Assembly: GCA_015521325.1 (NCBI GenBank) | Contig: WAOK01000063.1 | Location: forward strand, 1-37,487 | Direction of reading: 5' to 3' | Source of the DNA: Desulfurococcales archaeon | GTDB taxonomy: Archaea; Thermoproteota; Thermoprotei_A; Sulfolobales; NBVN01 | Length of the DNA stretch: 37,487 bases | Part shown: piece by piece, positions 7,553 through 14,719 of the stretch | How the letters are laid out: every line of letters begins with the position of its first letter | How positions within the stretch are numbered: the stretch's first letter is position 1 | Notes under the pieces: model-generated | Databases searched by the model: none | The model's input: the letters and a program-made list of their open reading frames with translations, nothing else | Told to the model about the DNA's origin: nothing | Program-made: the position numbers and the translations under genes

Positions 7553-8357
7553 GCCTCATCACCGCCATCACACCAGCCGATATGGCAACTGAGAGAGCCC
7601 CCACACCCGCGGAGGGGGGTAGGTTAGCGACATAAGCAATGCTGTACCCTCCGAGGAACATCAGCAGCGATACAGTGTATGATGTAAGGAACATCTTCCT
7701 CGCCTTCATGGACGCGACGAGGCCCGGTGTCGATATCGCCACATGCGCTATGAGAACGCCAAGACTCATCGAGAGCGCTCCGGACGCTATGGCTATTAGG
7801 CTGTAGAAGAGGTAGCGGTACACCCTCACCCTCACACCCATGACCTCTGCCCCTTCAGGATCGAATGAGACGTACTTGTGCTCATACCAGAGCAGGTGCG
7901 TCAACGGCGCTATGATCGCGAATGCCCCACCTAGTCTGATGGCGTCGCCCACAGTAGCTATTGCTGAGGTACCGAAGACATAGCTCATCGCCTTAGCCAT
8001 CCCGGTCGGTGTGGAAACACTGACAACATATGTGAGGACTATGGTGACCGTCGTCGAGAACGCTACGCTGAGAGCAACAGCCACATCCTCCGGGAACCCC
8101 CTCGTCACAGCCTCTGCGGTGAGTATCGAAGCTGCTATAGCGAATGCTACGGCCGTGAAGACTGGGGGCACGGGTACCCCGGCTACGTCCTCTAGGTACA
8201 CACCTATGAGAGCACCTGCAAGAAGTGAGTGGAGGAGGGTTAGTGCGAAGGTGACTGATCTGGAGATGACTAGGGAGGGGCTCACGCCCCCTACAAGGAG
8301 CCCGGCGAGGGCGGCGACCCCATAAAGCATTAAGGTTACCTGGTCAGTGGGGAGCAT
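7545..8357 (-). CDS. Metal ABC transporter permease (ZnuB/MntB type)
   Basis: An integral membrane protein of about 270 residues with roughly eight hydrophobic helices, belonging to the ABC-3 permease family that imports Zn, Mn or Fe with TroA-type binding proteins. The cytoplasmic loop around KYVSFDPEGAEVMGV is the conserved coupling region that contacts the ATPase. It overlaps the ATPase gene upstream and the regulator downstream. ATG 8357 follows GGTGA at five bases and is preferred; GTG 8366 is the other option. Normal length, nothing missing. Confidence 0.88.
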   Translation of the reverse strand: MLPTDQVTLMLYGVAALAGLLVGGVSPSLVISRSVTFALTLLHSLLAGALIGVYLEDVAGVPVPPVFTAVAFAIAASILTAEAVTRGFPEDVAVALSVAFSTTVTIVLTYVVSVSTPTGMAKAMSYVFGTSAIATVGDAIRLGGAFAIIAPLTHLLWYEHKYVSFDPEGAEVMGVRVRVYRYLFYSLIAIASGALSMSLGVLIAHVAISTPGLVASMKARKMFLTSYTVSLLMFLGGYSIAYVANLPPSAGVGALSVAISAGVMAVMRRA

Positions 8358-9117
8358 GGTCCTCACCCAGTATGATCATTCCTTCAACCTCAGTCACGTC
8401 TGGGTAGGCCTTCCTCAGTATCTCGGGCCTGAGTACGTCCCTTATCTTGCCGACGGCGAACACCTTCCTGTTTATGAGTATGACCACGGGGTCTATCAAA
8501 GCACATGGCGAGACGTCGTGGGCTGACATGATTATGTCTGTCCCGAGCTCCTCATGTATCCTCTTGAGCGTGTTCACTATCTCGCACTTCGACTTGAAGT
8601 CAAGCATTGAGTAAGGCTCATCGAGCACAAGGAGCCTCGGCTTCCTCAGCAGCGCCCTAGCTATCAACACCCTCTGCTGCTGCCCACCGCTGAGTTCTGA
8701 GAATAACCTGTTCTCGAGTCCCTCGAGACCTACGAGCGAGAGGGCCTTCCTAACCGCCTCCCCCACCTCCCTCGTTATCAGTCTTGGTGGGGGCAGCTTC
8801 GAGAGGAGGCCCATCGCGACAACTTCCTCCACTGTTATTGGGACGTTCCTAGAGACGTTCAGTATCTGCGGTACGTAACCCACCAAGCCCCTAACCCTCG
8901 CCCTGTCCTCGTAGGGGTCCATGCCGTAGATGCTGAGCCTTCCCCTGATCGGACGAAGGATCCCGACTATCGCCCTTATGAGGGTCGTCTTCCCCGCGCC
9001 GTTGGGGCCCATGAGGAGGGCTATGAACGGAGACCTCAGCTCGAACGTCACGTCCTCAAGGACCACCCGGCTCCCATAAGCCAGCGTGACTGACTCTGCC
9101 CGCACAGTGTCATTCAT
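8344..9117 (-). CDS. Metal ABC transporter ATP-binding protein (ZnuC/MntA type)
   Basis: This 257-residue ABC ATPase has Walker A GPNGAGKTT (about residue 37), the Q-loop region VGYVPQ, signature LSGGQQQR, Walker B LLVLDEPYSMLD and the switch histidine in SAHDVS. It powers the permease encoded next to it. Its ATG start overlaps the stop of the binding-protein gene (ATGAATGA), indicating coupled translation. In the Walker B segment DEPYSMLD replaces the more usual DEPTxGLD; the catalytic glutamate is present, so activity should be kept. The operon order is binding protein, ATPase, permease, regulator. Confidence 0.9.
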   Translation of the reverse strand: MNDTVRAESVTLAYGSRVVLEDVTFELRSPFIALLMGPNGAGKTTLIRAIVGILRPIRGRLSIYGMDPYEDRARVRGLVGYVPQILNVSRNVPITVEEVVAMGLLSKLPPPRLITREVGEAVRKALSLVGLEGLENRLFSELSGGQQQRVLIARALLRKPRLLVLDEPYSMLDFKSKCEIVNTLKRIHEELGTDIIMSAHDVSPCALIDPVVILINRKVFAVGKIRDVLRPEILRKAYPDVTEVEGMIILGEDHAPH

Positions 9118-10129
9118 GCCCTATCACCGCCCTTGCTAGGCTCCTCCTACAAAGATAGAGGAAGTACGCCAGGATCACTATCACGAGTGCCTCGCCGAAG
9201 GCAGTCGCTATGACCATCAGGTAAGCCGGGGAGGAGGCCCCTGGTCTGCCCACAGACTCCGCCGCAGTCACTAGGGCAACGGGGATAAGGTGAGGAGACG
9301 CCTTTAGGGTAGAGAGGGGTATGACCACCACGGGTATGCCAGCAGCTTTTAGTGCGTCAACTACTTTACCGAGCCTCGACGCCTCCATGTCCGTCGTTAC
9401 GACAACGCCGTAGAGGCCCTCACGCCACTTGCTGATGAAGTCATTGATTTGCTGCTGTGAGGCCTCAACACCGAGTTCGGGGAGCATCACCGCCCCCACA
9501 CCTATGCCTGCGTCCGCCGCAGCATACTGAAGGATAGGTGTCAACAACCCTATGCGGGGTGCTGAGGAACTCATCTCCTGCGCCACGGACTCCTCCCTAG
9601 CAAGCATATCGATGAATGACTCCGCCCTCTCTTGGAAATAATTCCTTAGCTCTGGTCTCTCGGCTACTAGTGCCTTAGCCAGTGCCTTAGCTATTGCCTT
9701 AAGGCCGGTGTAGCTGAAGATGTAGCCGTGCGGGTTTGGCTTACCTGTTATTGGGTTGTTGAGTAGTGTCATGCCCTCCGCCTCGTAGTCTGTGTAGTCT
9801 ATTATCCTGACGCTGATCATGCCTTGCTCTTCTAGCTCCCGTATCTTTTCTTCAATCACTAGGTGGGACGGCCCGGTCATTACGACGAGGTCTGCCTGCG
9901 AGAGCTTACCCAGTAACTCGTTGAGAGGTGGGTCGTAGGTATGTGGGTCTGCTCCCGGAGGCACCAGCTCAAGCACCTCCACGTACTGTCCGCCGATGCA
10001 CTCCACTACCTCGGTCAGGGAGGGCGCTGTCACAGCAACGACCACATGCTCCTGTTGCTGAGCGATTGGGGTGATCGCTGATGCAAGCATAATCACCATT
10101 AGCGTTACCAGGGCGGCTGATGTTCGCAT
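9110..10129 (-). CDS. TroA-type metal-binding protein of the ABC transporter, membrane-anchored
   Basis: This 339-residue extracellular protein has an N-terminal hydrophobic signal segment (residues about 5-24). The cluster A-1 fold shows metal-ligand motifs GADPHTYDPP near residue 60 and PNPHGYIFS near residue 131, with acidic candidates in TTDMEA later. A C-terminal hydrophobic helix, VIATAFGEALVIVILAYFLY, followed by the positive tail CRRSLAR would hold it to the outside of the cell membrane, replacing the lipid anchor of bacterial homologues. The ATG has an AGGTGA site. It is the first gene of the four-gene metal operon, and a dyad lies on its promoter. Zn or Mn is the likely cargo. Confidence 0.88.
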   Translation of the reverse strand: MRTSAALVTLMVIMLASAITPIAQQQEHVVVAVTAPSLTEVVECIGGQYVEVLELVPPGADPHTYDPPLNELLGKLSQADLVVMTGPSHLVIEEKIRELEEQGMISVRIIDYTDYEAEGMTLLNNPITGKPNPHGYIFSYTGLKAIAKALAKALVAERPELRNYFQERAESFIDMLAREESVAQEMSSSAPRIGLLTPILQYAAADAGIGVGAVMLPELGVEASQQQINDFISKWREGLYGVVVTTDMEASRLGKVVDALKAAGIPVVVIPLSTLKASPHLIPVALVTAAESVGRPGASSPAYLMVIATAFGEALVIVILAYFLYLCRRSLARAVIGHE

Positions 10130-10141
10130 AGGGTCACCTGA

Positions 10142-10156
10142 TTTTATGGTGTAAAA
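10142..10156. promoter_or_regulatory. Dyad at the metal-transporter promoter, candidate MntR-type operator
   Basis: TTTTA-TGGTG-TAAAA is a perfect 5-5-5 dyad that includes the probable TATA element (minus strand TTTTACA) just upstream of the binding-protein ATG at 10129. A DtxR/MntR-type regulator is encoded at the end of the same operon, so autoregulation at this site is a reasonable reading. The short length makes chance occurrence possible in such AT-rich sequence. The T run on the minus strand at about 10161-10168 (CTTTTTTC) is a plausible terminator for the ROK kinase gene upstream. Confidence 0.4.
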
Positions 10157-10171
10157 CAGGATTGAAAAAAG

Positions 10172-11137
10172 TTACGCCTTCCTCAGGTAGTACCTGAGAA
10201 GCGTCGGCGGGGGATCGATCGCCACCCACGCGGCCCCGTAGAGAACAGCATCGTCGCCGAAGCTTGCCTCAACTATTGGTGGGGCATCAAGAAGGGCATA
10301 CTTCGGAACTGCCTCAACCACCTTCCTTAGGAAATCCCTGTTCTTGAGGGCAACGGAGCCGCCAACCGCTACGACCTCAGGGTCAAAGACGTTTATTACG
10401 CTGGCTAAGCCTGCGGCTGTTGCTTCAGTCACCTCATTGATCACCCTAGAGGCAAAGGGATCCCCCAGCCTCCACAACCTGAAAATCTCTGGTGCATCGA
10501 CCTCGCCCCTGATAGCTCTCTTAGCTGTCTCATTATCCCAACCTTCTTCCAAGGCAATAGCCCTTGCCAGCTTCGGGATAGATGCTCCACCCGCGTATGC
10601 CTCCCAGTGACCTATCCCGCCACACCCACATACAGCACCCCTGTAATTAATTACTATATGGCCGGCCTCGACGGCGTTACCGGATTTCCCAATGAGTAGG
10701 TTACCGTCGACTACCGCCCCAGCACCGACGCCTGTGCTGAGGGTGACATAGACCACGTTGAGCTTGCCCACGCCTACACCTCCCTTGAACTCCCCCCACA
10801 CCGCAGCGGTAGCGTCGTTTACCACGTACACAGAGACGCCGAACCTCTCCTCAAGCAGTTCCTTCAGATCAAAACTCCTTATCCCGGCATTAGGGGTGCC
10901 GACTACCCTACCTGTGTAAATGTCGAGAGGACCTATCGTACCGATCCCTATAGCCGTGAAATCCTCCTCAGCGGCCAGTGACTCGATTAGCTCGGCCACA
11001 ACCTTAGCGACGGAGTTCCTCCCGCCCTCTGAAGGCGTCCTTGCCTCGGCTCTTGACAGGAGGCGCCCGTCCCTAGAAAAGTACCCGACTCTTAGCCTCG
11101 TCGCGCCCACATCAACACCTATCACGCCATCACCCAC
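10172..11137 (-). CDS. ROK-family sugar kinase (glucokinase-like)
   Basis: A protein of about 321 residues with the actin-like ATPase fold of the ROK family. Phosphate motif GVDVGATRLRVG opens the protein, NDATAAVWGE and STGVGAGAVV follow, and EAGHIVI supplies the zinc-ligand histidine before the zinc motif. The zinc motif reads CGCGGIGHWE, where the usual third cysteine (CxCGxxGCxE) is a histidine, a plausible ligand swap. Archaeal members are ATP-dependent glucokinases or hexokinases; N-acetylhexosamine kinase is an alternative. GTG 11137 is preferred over the upstream TTG 11155, because GGAGGTG lies seven bases before it; it overlaps the LOG-family stop by 8 bases. It is the last gene of a three-gene operon. 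Confidence 0.85.
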   Translation of the reverse strand: MGDGVIGVDVGATRLRVGYFSRDGRLLSRAEARTPSEGGRNSVAKVVAELIESLAAEEDFTAIGIGTIGPLDIYTGRVVGTPNAGIRSFDLKELLEERFGVSVYVVNDATAAVWGEFKGGVGVGKLNVVYVTLSTGVGAGAVVDGNLLIGKSGNAVEAGHIVINYRGAVCGCGGIGHWEAYAGGASIPKLARAIALEEGWDNETAKRAIRGEVDAPEIFRLWRLGDPFASRVINEVTEATAAGLASVINVFDPEVVAVGGSVALKNRDFLRKVVEAVPKYALLDAPPIVEASFGDDAVLYGAAWVAIDPPPTLLRYYLRKA

Positions 11138-11663
11138 CGTGCCCCACCTCCCCAAGGAGCCTGCACACCTGATTAACCAGCTCCTCAGGTGTGTCGACGT
11201 AGGTTATTAGCGAGGTCTTCCTGTCATCGAGGTATGGCGCGAGGCTCTCCAGCCTATCACTGGGCAGGCCGGAGCGGAGGACAACAACAGGCACACCCTC
11301 GGTGTACGCAGTCACGACCTCCTGCATAGTGCCGGAGGCCCCACCCATAGCAACCAGGACCTCCGACGTCCTCACAAGGAAGACCGACCTGACGCGGAAG
11401 GACGTCCCGGTCCTCACCACGACAGCGCCTTCAGGGAACCTCACGTCCTCCATCTCGAGGGGAGGCAGAATGACCACCTTAAGCCCCTCCGAGAGAGCGG
11501 CATCGACTACGTGCCGCATAAGGCCCCAGTAACCGCCCACGACAACGACGATGCCCCACCTACTTCTAGCGCAGGCGCTGAGGATGTGGATGAACTCCTC
11601 AGCAGCAACTCTCAGGTGCTCCGGGGGCGTCCCTGAATAGGCAGCGATGCCCACGTACCTCAT
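11130..11663 (-). CDS. LOG-family (SLOG) protein, phosphoribohydrolase-like
   Basis: This 177-residue Rossmann-type protein belongs to the LOG/SLOG superfamily (the TIGR00725-like subgroup). The signature near residues 107-115, MGGASGTMQE, corresponds to the PGGxGTxxE motif that in LOG enzymes removes ribose 5-phosphate from nucleoside 5'-monophosphates. The leading proline of the motif is replaced by methionine. GIAAYSGT at the N terminus fits the usual opening strand and glycine loop. Its ATG overlaps the thiamine-binding-like gene stop (ATGA). The ligand could be a nucleotide or a sugar-nucleotide; function in this operon is not known. Confidence 0.75.
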   Translation of the reverse strand: MRYVGIAAYSGTPPEHLRVAAEEFIHILSACARSRWGIVVVVGGYWGLMRHVVDAALSEGLKVVILPPLEMEDVRFPEGAVVVRTGTSFRVRSVFLVRTSEVLVAMGGASGTMQEVVTAYTEGVPVVVLRSGLPSDRLESLAPYLDDRKTSLITYVDTPEELVNQVCRLLGEVGHGG

Positions 11664-11977
11664 GACCCCCCACCCAGCTTCTCGAGCACTTTCCTCGGCA
11701 TTTCCTCCATGATGAGGGGCTTGTCAACCCGGATGTCGACCTTTATCTCGGCGATGACCCTCGCTGCCCCAGCCTTGAGCACCGCCTCAATGGCGTCGGT
11801 AACCGCCTCCAACCCTTCCCTCACGCTAGGTGCCTCAAACACTGTGGAGGCCGGGGTGACGGTAAACTTGTAGCCCTTCTCCTTAATCACTCTCACAGCC
11901 TCAGCTACGTACGAGGACGCGCTAGCTGAAGACGAGTCCGGGACAATTGGGACGACGTAGAAAGATATGACAACCAA
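11660..11977 (-). CDS. MTH1187/YkoF-type thiamine-binding-family protein
   Basis: A 105-residue ferredoxin-like-fold protein of the MTH1187 (DUF77) family. The pattern ISFYVVPI, an Y-V-A-E-A helix, KFTVTPASTVFEA and a conserved IKVDIR near residues 81-86 match the family, whose members bind thiamine or related ligands and form tetramers. No catalytic residues are known. TTG 11977 is the start, preceded by GGGGATATC; it is the first gene of an operon with the LOG and ROK genes. A TATA-like TTATAGAA at about 12059-12066 (minus strand) would give a leader of about 60 bases. Confidence 0.75.
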   Translation of the reverse strand: MVVISFYVVPIVPDSSSASASSYVAEAVRVIKEKGYKFTVTPASTVFEAPSVREGLEAVTDAIEAVLKAGAARVIAEIKVDIRVDKPLIMEEMPRKVLEKLGGGS

Positions 11978-12000
11978 GATATCCCCATCAATAAGTGTTT

Positions 12001-12075
12001 GCTGTACGGTATTAGAGCTAAGTCAGGTGCTGTGACATTATCTCTAATCCATTTCCATATTCTATAACGTACAGC
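12001..12075. repeat. Nested inverted repeat between tRNA-Pro and the thiamine-binding-family operon
   Basis: GCTGTACG (12001-12008) is the exact reverse complement of CGTACAGC (12068-12075), and inside it ATTAGAG (12011-12017) matches CTCTAAT (12042-12048); a third short stem GTCA/TGAC lies in the inner loop. The arms are asymmetric (2 bases versus 19 bases between stems). It could be a structured RNA or a DNA-level control region, since the operon's TATA-like element falls within the 19-base arm. No family was recognised. The rest of the 11978-12109 gap shows no gene. Confidence 0.4.
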
Positions 12076-12109
12076 ATTTCATGTTTAGAATTCACGCTTG
12101 TTCGGGAAT

Positions 12110-12208
12110 TGGTGGGGCCGCGGGGATTTGAACCCCGGGCCACGGGGGTTCCCGCCGCTTTTGTGCGGACCCAAGCCCCGCATCCTGACCAAGCTAGACG
12201 ACGGCCCC
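12110..12208 (-). tRNA. tRNA-Pro (anticodon UGG) with an intron and an encoded CCA end
   Basis: On the minus strand: acceptor GGGGCCG/CGGCCCC, a D arm with GTCT/GGAT stem, anticodon stem CGGGG/CCCCG, loop CTTGGG-C with anticodon TGG, a five-base variable loop and T arm CGGGG-TTCAAAT-CCCCG; discriminator A and CCA are encoded (12110-12113). A 21-base intron follows position 37 and holds a small CCGC/GCGG hairpin, as expected for the bulge-helix-bulge site cut by the archaeal splicing endonuclease. Without intron and CCA the length is 75 bases. A TATA box lies 25 bases upstream. The open reading frame running through this stretch on the plus strand is not coding. Confidence 0.93.
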
Positions 12209-12230
12209 ACCGTTGGTGTTTCTGTGTCTG

Positions 12231-12239
12231 TGCCTTATT
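12231..12239 (-). promoter_or_regulatory. TATA box of the tRNA-Pro gene
   Basis: The minus strand reads AAAATAAGG, centred about 26 bases before the tRNA 5' end at 12208. On the opposite strand a second T-rich element, GTTTTTAG (12254-12261), is the likely promoter of the MoxR gene, so the two genes are transcribed divergently from a gap of about 80 bases. Confidence 0.5.
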
Positions 12240-12292
12240 TTCGTTTTGTGCCCGTTTTTAGTTTCGTTAGCATGATCTGGCTGGGGTTGGGT

Positions 12293-13441
12293 GTGGATAA
12301 GATCCAGGTGTTCCTTAGGGAGTTGCAGAGGCCGTTCGTGGGTAGGGAGGAGGAGGCTAGGCTGGTAGTGCTGACCCTGCTCGCGAGGGAGCACGCTGTG
12401 CTGATCGGTGAGCCTGGTGTGGCTAAGTCAGCGATTGTTAGGAGGGCTGCTGACCTCCTTAATGCGAGGTTCTTTAAGTATCTCCTCACCCGCTTCACTG
12501 AGCCGGCCGAGCTTTTTGGGCCCCTCGACATCAAGGCCCTCGAGGACGGCAGGTACGTGAGGTTAACGAGAGGGAAGCTTCCGGAGGCTGATATCGCTTT
12601 CCTTGACGAGGTCTTCAAGGCTAACTCGGCGATACTGAACGCCCTTAACTCGATACTGCAGGAGAGGATCGTCTATGACGGCTACAGTGAGATAAGGACG
12701 CCGCTATGGTCCCTCTTCGGGGCGAGTAATGAGGTCCCGGACGAGCCAGAGGTGGAGGCCTTCTACGACAGGTTCCTCGTAAGGCACTTCGTCAGGCCCC
12801 TCCCCGAGGACATGTGGGGCGACCTTCTCGACAGGGCCTGGGAACTCGAGAGGGCTATGTACTTCGGTGACTTCGACGGGAAGCCAGTGATGAGCATCAC
12901 CGACCTCAAGACGTATCACGAGAGAGTTCTGAACGTGAGATTCGATGCGGTGAAGCAGAAACTCGTTAAGGTATTCGCTGTGCTAGAGAGCAGGGGGATA
13001 CACCTAAGCGACAGGAGGAAGGGAAAGGCCCTCAAGCTCATAGCAGCTAATGCCGTACTCGAGGGGAGGGACGAGGTGATTGAGAAGGACCTCCTCGTAC
13101 TGAAGTACGTTGCCGCTAAAGACTGGGACGAGCTCGAGAAGGTGAACGCCGTGCTAGCTGACGAGCTGAAAACCCCGTACAAGTACCTGAGGGAGCTAGA
13201 AGAGATCAAAATAAACGTTAGGGAGACGAAGAACTACGTCATATCCCTCGAGCACATAGAGTCGAGGTACATTGACCTGAGGTTCAAGCAGATGCTAAGG
13301 GACCTCGAGATAACCAAGGATCGGGTGATAGCGATGATGCTTGAGTCCGGCGACCCGAACGTGGAGAGGGCGGCGAATGAGGTCATCGAGCTGATAGAGG
13401 AGACCGCCGAGAGAATAAGGAGGAGACTCAGGGGTGAGTGA
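12293..13441 (+). CDS. MoxR-type AAA+ ATPase
   Basis: An AAA+ ATPase of about 382 residues in the MoxR/RavA group. Walker A is GEPGVAKSA (near residue 37), Walker B with the extra glutamate is IAFLDEVFKAN, and FGASNEVP is sensor 1. The C-terminal third is helical and charged. MoxR proteins act as chaperones that insert cofactors or remodel complexes together with a VWA-domain partner, and here the partner gene follows directly. GTG 12293 is taken as start because TTTTTA at 12255-12260 gives a start of transcription near 12284; TTG 12287 and ATG 12272 are alternatives. Any start before 12209 would lie inside the tRNA gene. The stop TGA abuts the GTG of the next gene. Confidence 0.85.
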   Translation: MDKIQVFLRELQRPFVGREEEARLVVLTLLAREHAVLIGEPGVAKSAIVRRAADLLNARFFKYLLTRFTEPAELFGPLDIKALEDGRYVRLTRGKLPEADIAFLDEVFKANSAILNALNSILQERIVYDGYSEIRTPLWSLFGASNEVPDEPEVEAFYDRFLVRHFVRPLPEDMWGDLLDRAWELERAMYFGDFDGKPVMSITDLKTYHERVLNVRFDAVKQKLVKVFAVLESRGIHLSDRRKGKALKLIAANAVLEGRDEVIEKDLLVLKYVAAKDWDELEKVNAVLADELKTPYKYLRELEEIKINVRETKNYVISLEHIESRYIDLRFKQMLRDLEITKDRVIAMMLESGDPNVERAANEVIELIEETAERIRRRLRGE

Positions 13442-14719
13442 GTGCCCGGGGTCTTGAGGGGGGTCAAGTACAGGGATCCTGTCACGGTGTTCAGGGGTGA
13501 GAAAGTATTAAACATAGCTAAGAGGCTCGGCCTTAACGAGGCACTCCGGGACCTCGACCTAGCGATTGACTTCTTCTACAGCCTTTACCTACCTGTTCCA
13601 ATAATCAAGCCATTCAGCGCCGTCGAGGAAGGAAAGGAGAGAAACTACCACATAGTGAGGGCCCTCCTCAACAACCCCGTACTCAACGAACTTAAGCAGT
13701 ACACAACAGTCAACTCCTCTATCTCGACTCTCCTCTCAGCTTCCCTAATGAGTAGGGTCGCTGACGAGCTAGAGAAGGAGGGCAGCCTCGGGGGGGAAAA
13801 TGAGAGTGACGGAAGAGACGTCGATGAGGGAACAGCCTCGAGAGCCGTCAACAGAGCGCTCAAGGATGTCGCTGAGGAGGCTAAGGCTATGAAGAGCCTC
13901 GAGAAGATGATGGGCTACGGCAAGAGGGCGGGCTCGGGCACCGTCCTAGACCTCGAGGACACGGGTGAGGACATCATAAGGATGGCGAGATCCGCTGATG
14001 TGAGGAAGCTCCTCGAAATAATGTCAACGATACCGTCACTTGACTTCAAGCTAAAGAGGAAGGTCTATTCGAGTGCTAAGGGCGAGGTCATTGGGTACCT
14101 TGTGGGCTCCGACGTAGAGAGGGTCGTCCCGACTGAGCTGGCCCTCCCAAGAATATACTTTAGGACAAAGCTCCTCGAAGGCAGACTACTCGTCTATGAC
14201 AAAGTACTCCCAAAGACACCCGGCCCACTCTACGTCCTCATAGATAAGTCGGGATCGATGGAGGGCGAGAAGATCAGGTGGGCGAAGGCGACGGCAATAG
14301 CACTGTTCCTCAGGTCAAGGAGAGAGGCTAGGGACTTCTACATAAGGTTCTTCGACGGCTCTGCCCACCCCCTCATAAGGGTGTCCAGGAAGACGTCTGC
14401 GAGGGAAGTCATCAACCTCATCGACTACCTCGCCAGGGTCAAGGGGGGCGGGGGCACAGACATAACTGGGGCGGTGCTGACGGCGTGCGACGATATCTCG
14501 AGGGCGGGCGGCAGGAAGCCGTCTGACCTGATCGTTATAACCGATGGCGAGGACCGCATAGGGATATCGACGATAAAGAGGAGGCTAAGGCAGGTCAACA
14601 CGAGGCTCGTATCAGTCATGATAGCCGGGGATAACAGGGACCTGAGGGAGGTCAGCGATAAGTACATGCGCGTTATCAGGCTCTCCGACCGAGAGATCCT
14701 TCAGGTCGTGGAGGCATGA
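13442..14719 (+). CDS. VWA (CoxE-like) domain protein, partner of MoxR
   Basis: This 425-residue protein has a C-terminal von Willebrand A domain. The metal-ion-dependent adhesion site is intact: DKSGSMEG (about residue 268, DxSxS), the threonine of GGGGTDITGA, and ITDGED. The N-terminal part is helical and highly charged, as in CoxE/YehP-type partners of MoxR. The start GTG directly follows the MoxR stop, so the two are co-translated. Together they form the MoxR-VWA chaperone module; the client cannot be told from neighbours here, although large metalloenzymes are typical. The last 44 bases overlap the convergent GTPase gene. Confidence 0.85.
   Translation: MPGVLRGVKYRDPVTVFRGEKVLNIAKRLGLNEALRDLDLAIDFFYSLYLPVPIIKPFSAVEEGKERNYHIVRALLNNPVLNELKQYTTVNSSISTLLSASLMSRVADELEKEGSLGGENESDGRDVDEGTASRAVNRALKDVAEEAKAMKSLEKMMGYGKRAGSGTVLDLEDTGEDIIRMARSADVRKLLEIMSTIPSLDFKLKRKVYSSAKGEVIGYLVGSDVERVVPTELALPRIYFRTKLLEGRLLVYDKVLPKTPGPLYVLIDKSGSMEGEKIRWAKATAIALFLRSRREARDFYIRFFDGSAHPLIRVSRKTSAREVINLIDYLARVKGGGGTDITGAVLTACDDISRAGGRKPSDLIVITDGEDRIGISTIKRRLRQVNTRLVSVMIAGDNRDLREVSDKYMRVIRLSDREILQVVEA

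Noticed and set aside
12001-12075. A TPP riboswitch before the thiamine-binding-family gene
   Set aside because: Minus-strand stretches such as ACCTGA and TAATACC look similar to parts of the TPP consensus, but CUGAGA and the P4 stem are missing and the order does not fit.
12098-12292. A longer MoxR reading frame starting at 12098
   Set aside because: This part lies inside the tRNA-Pro gene and its promoter, so only the downstream starts are credible.
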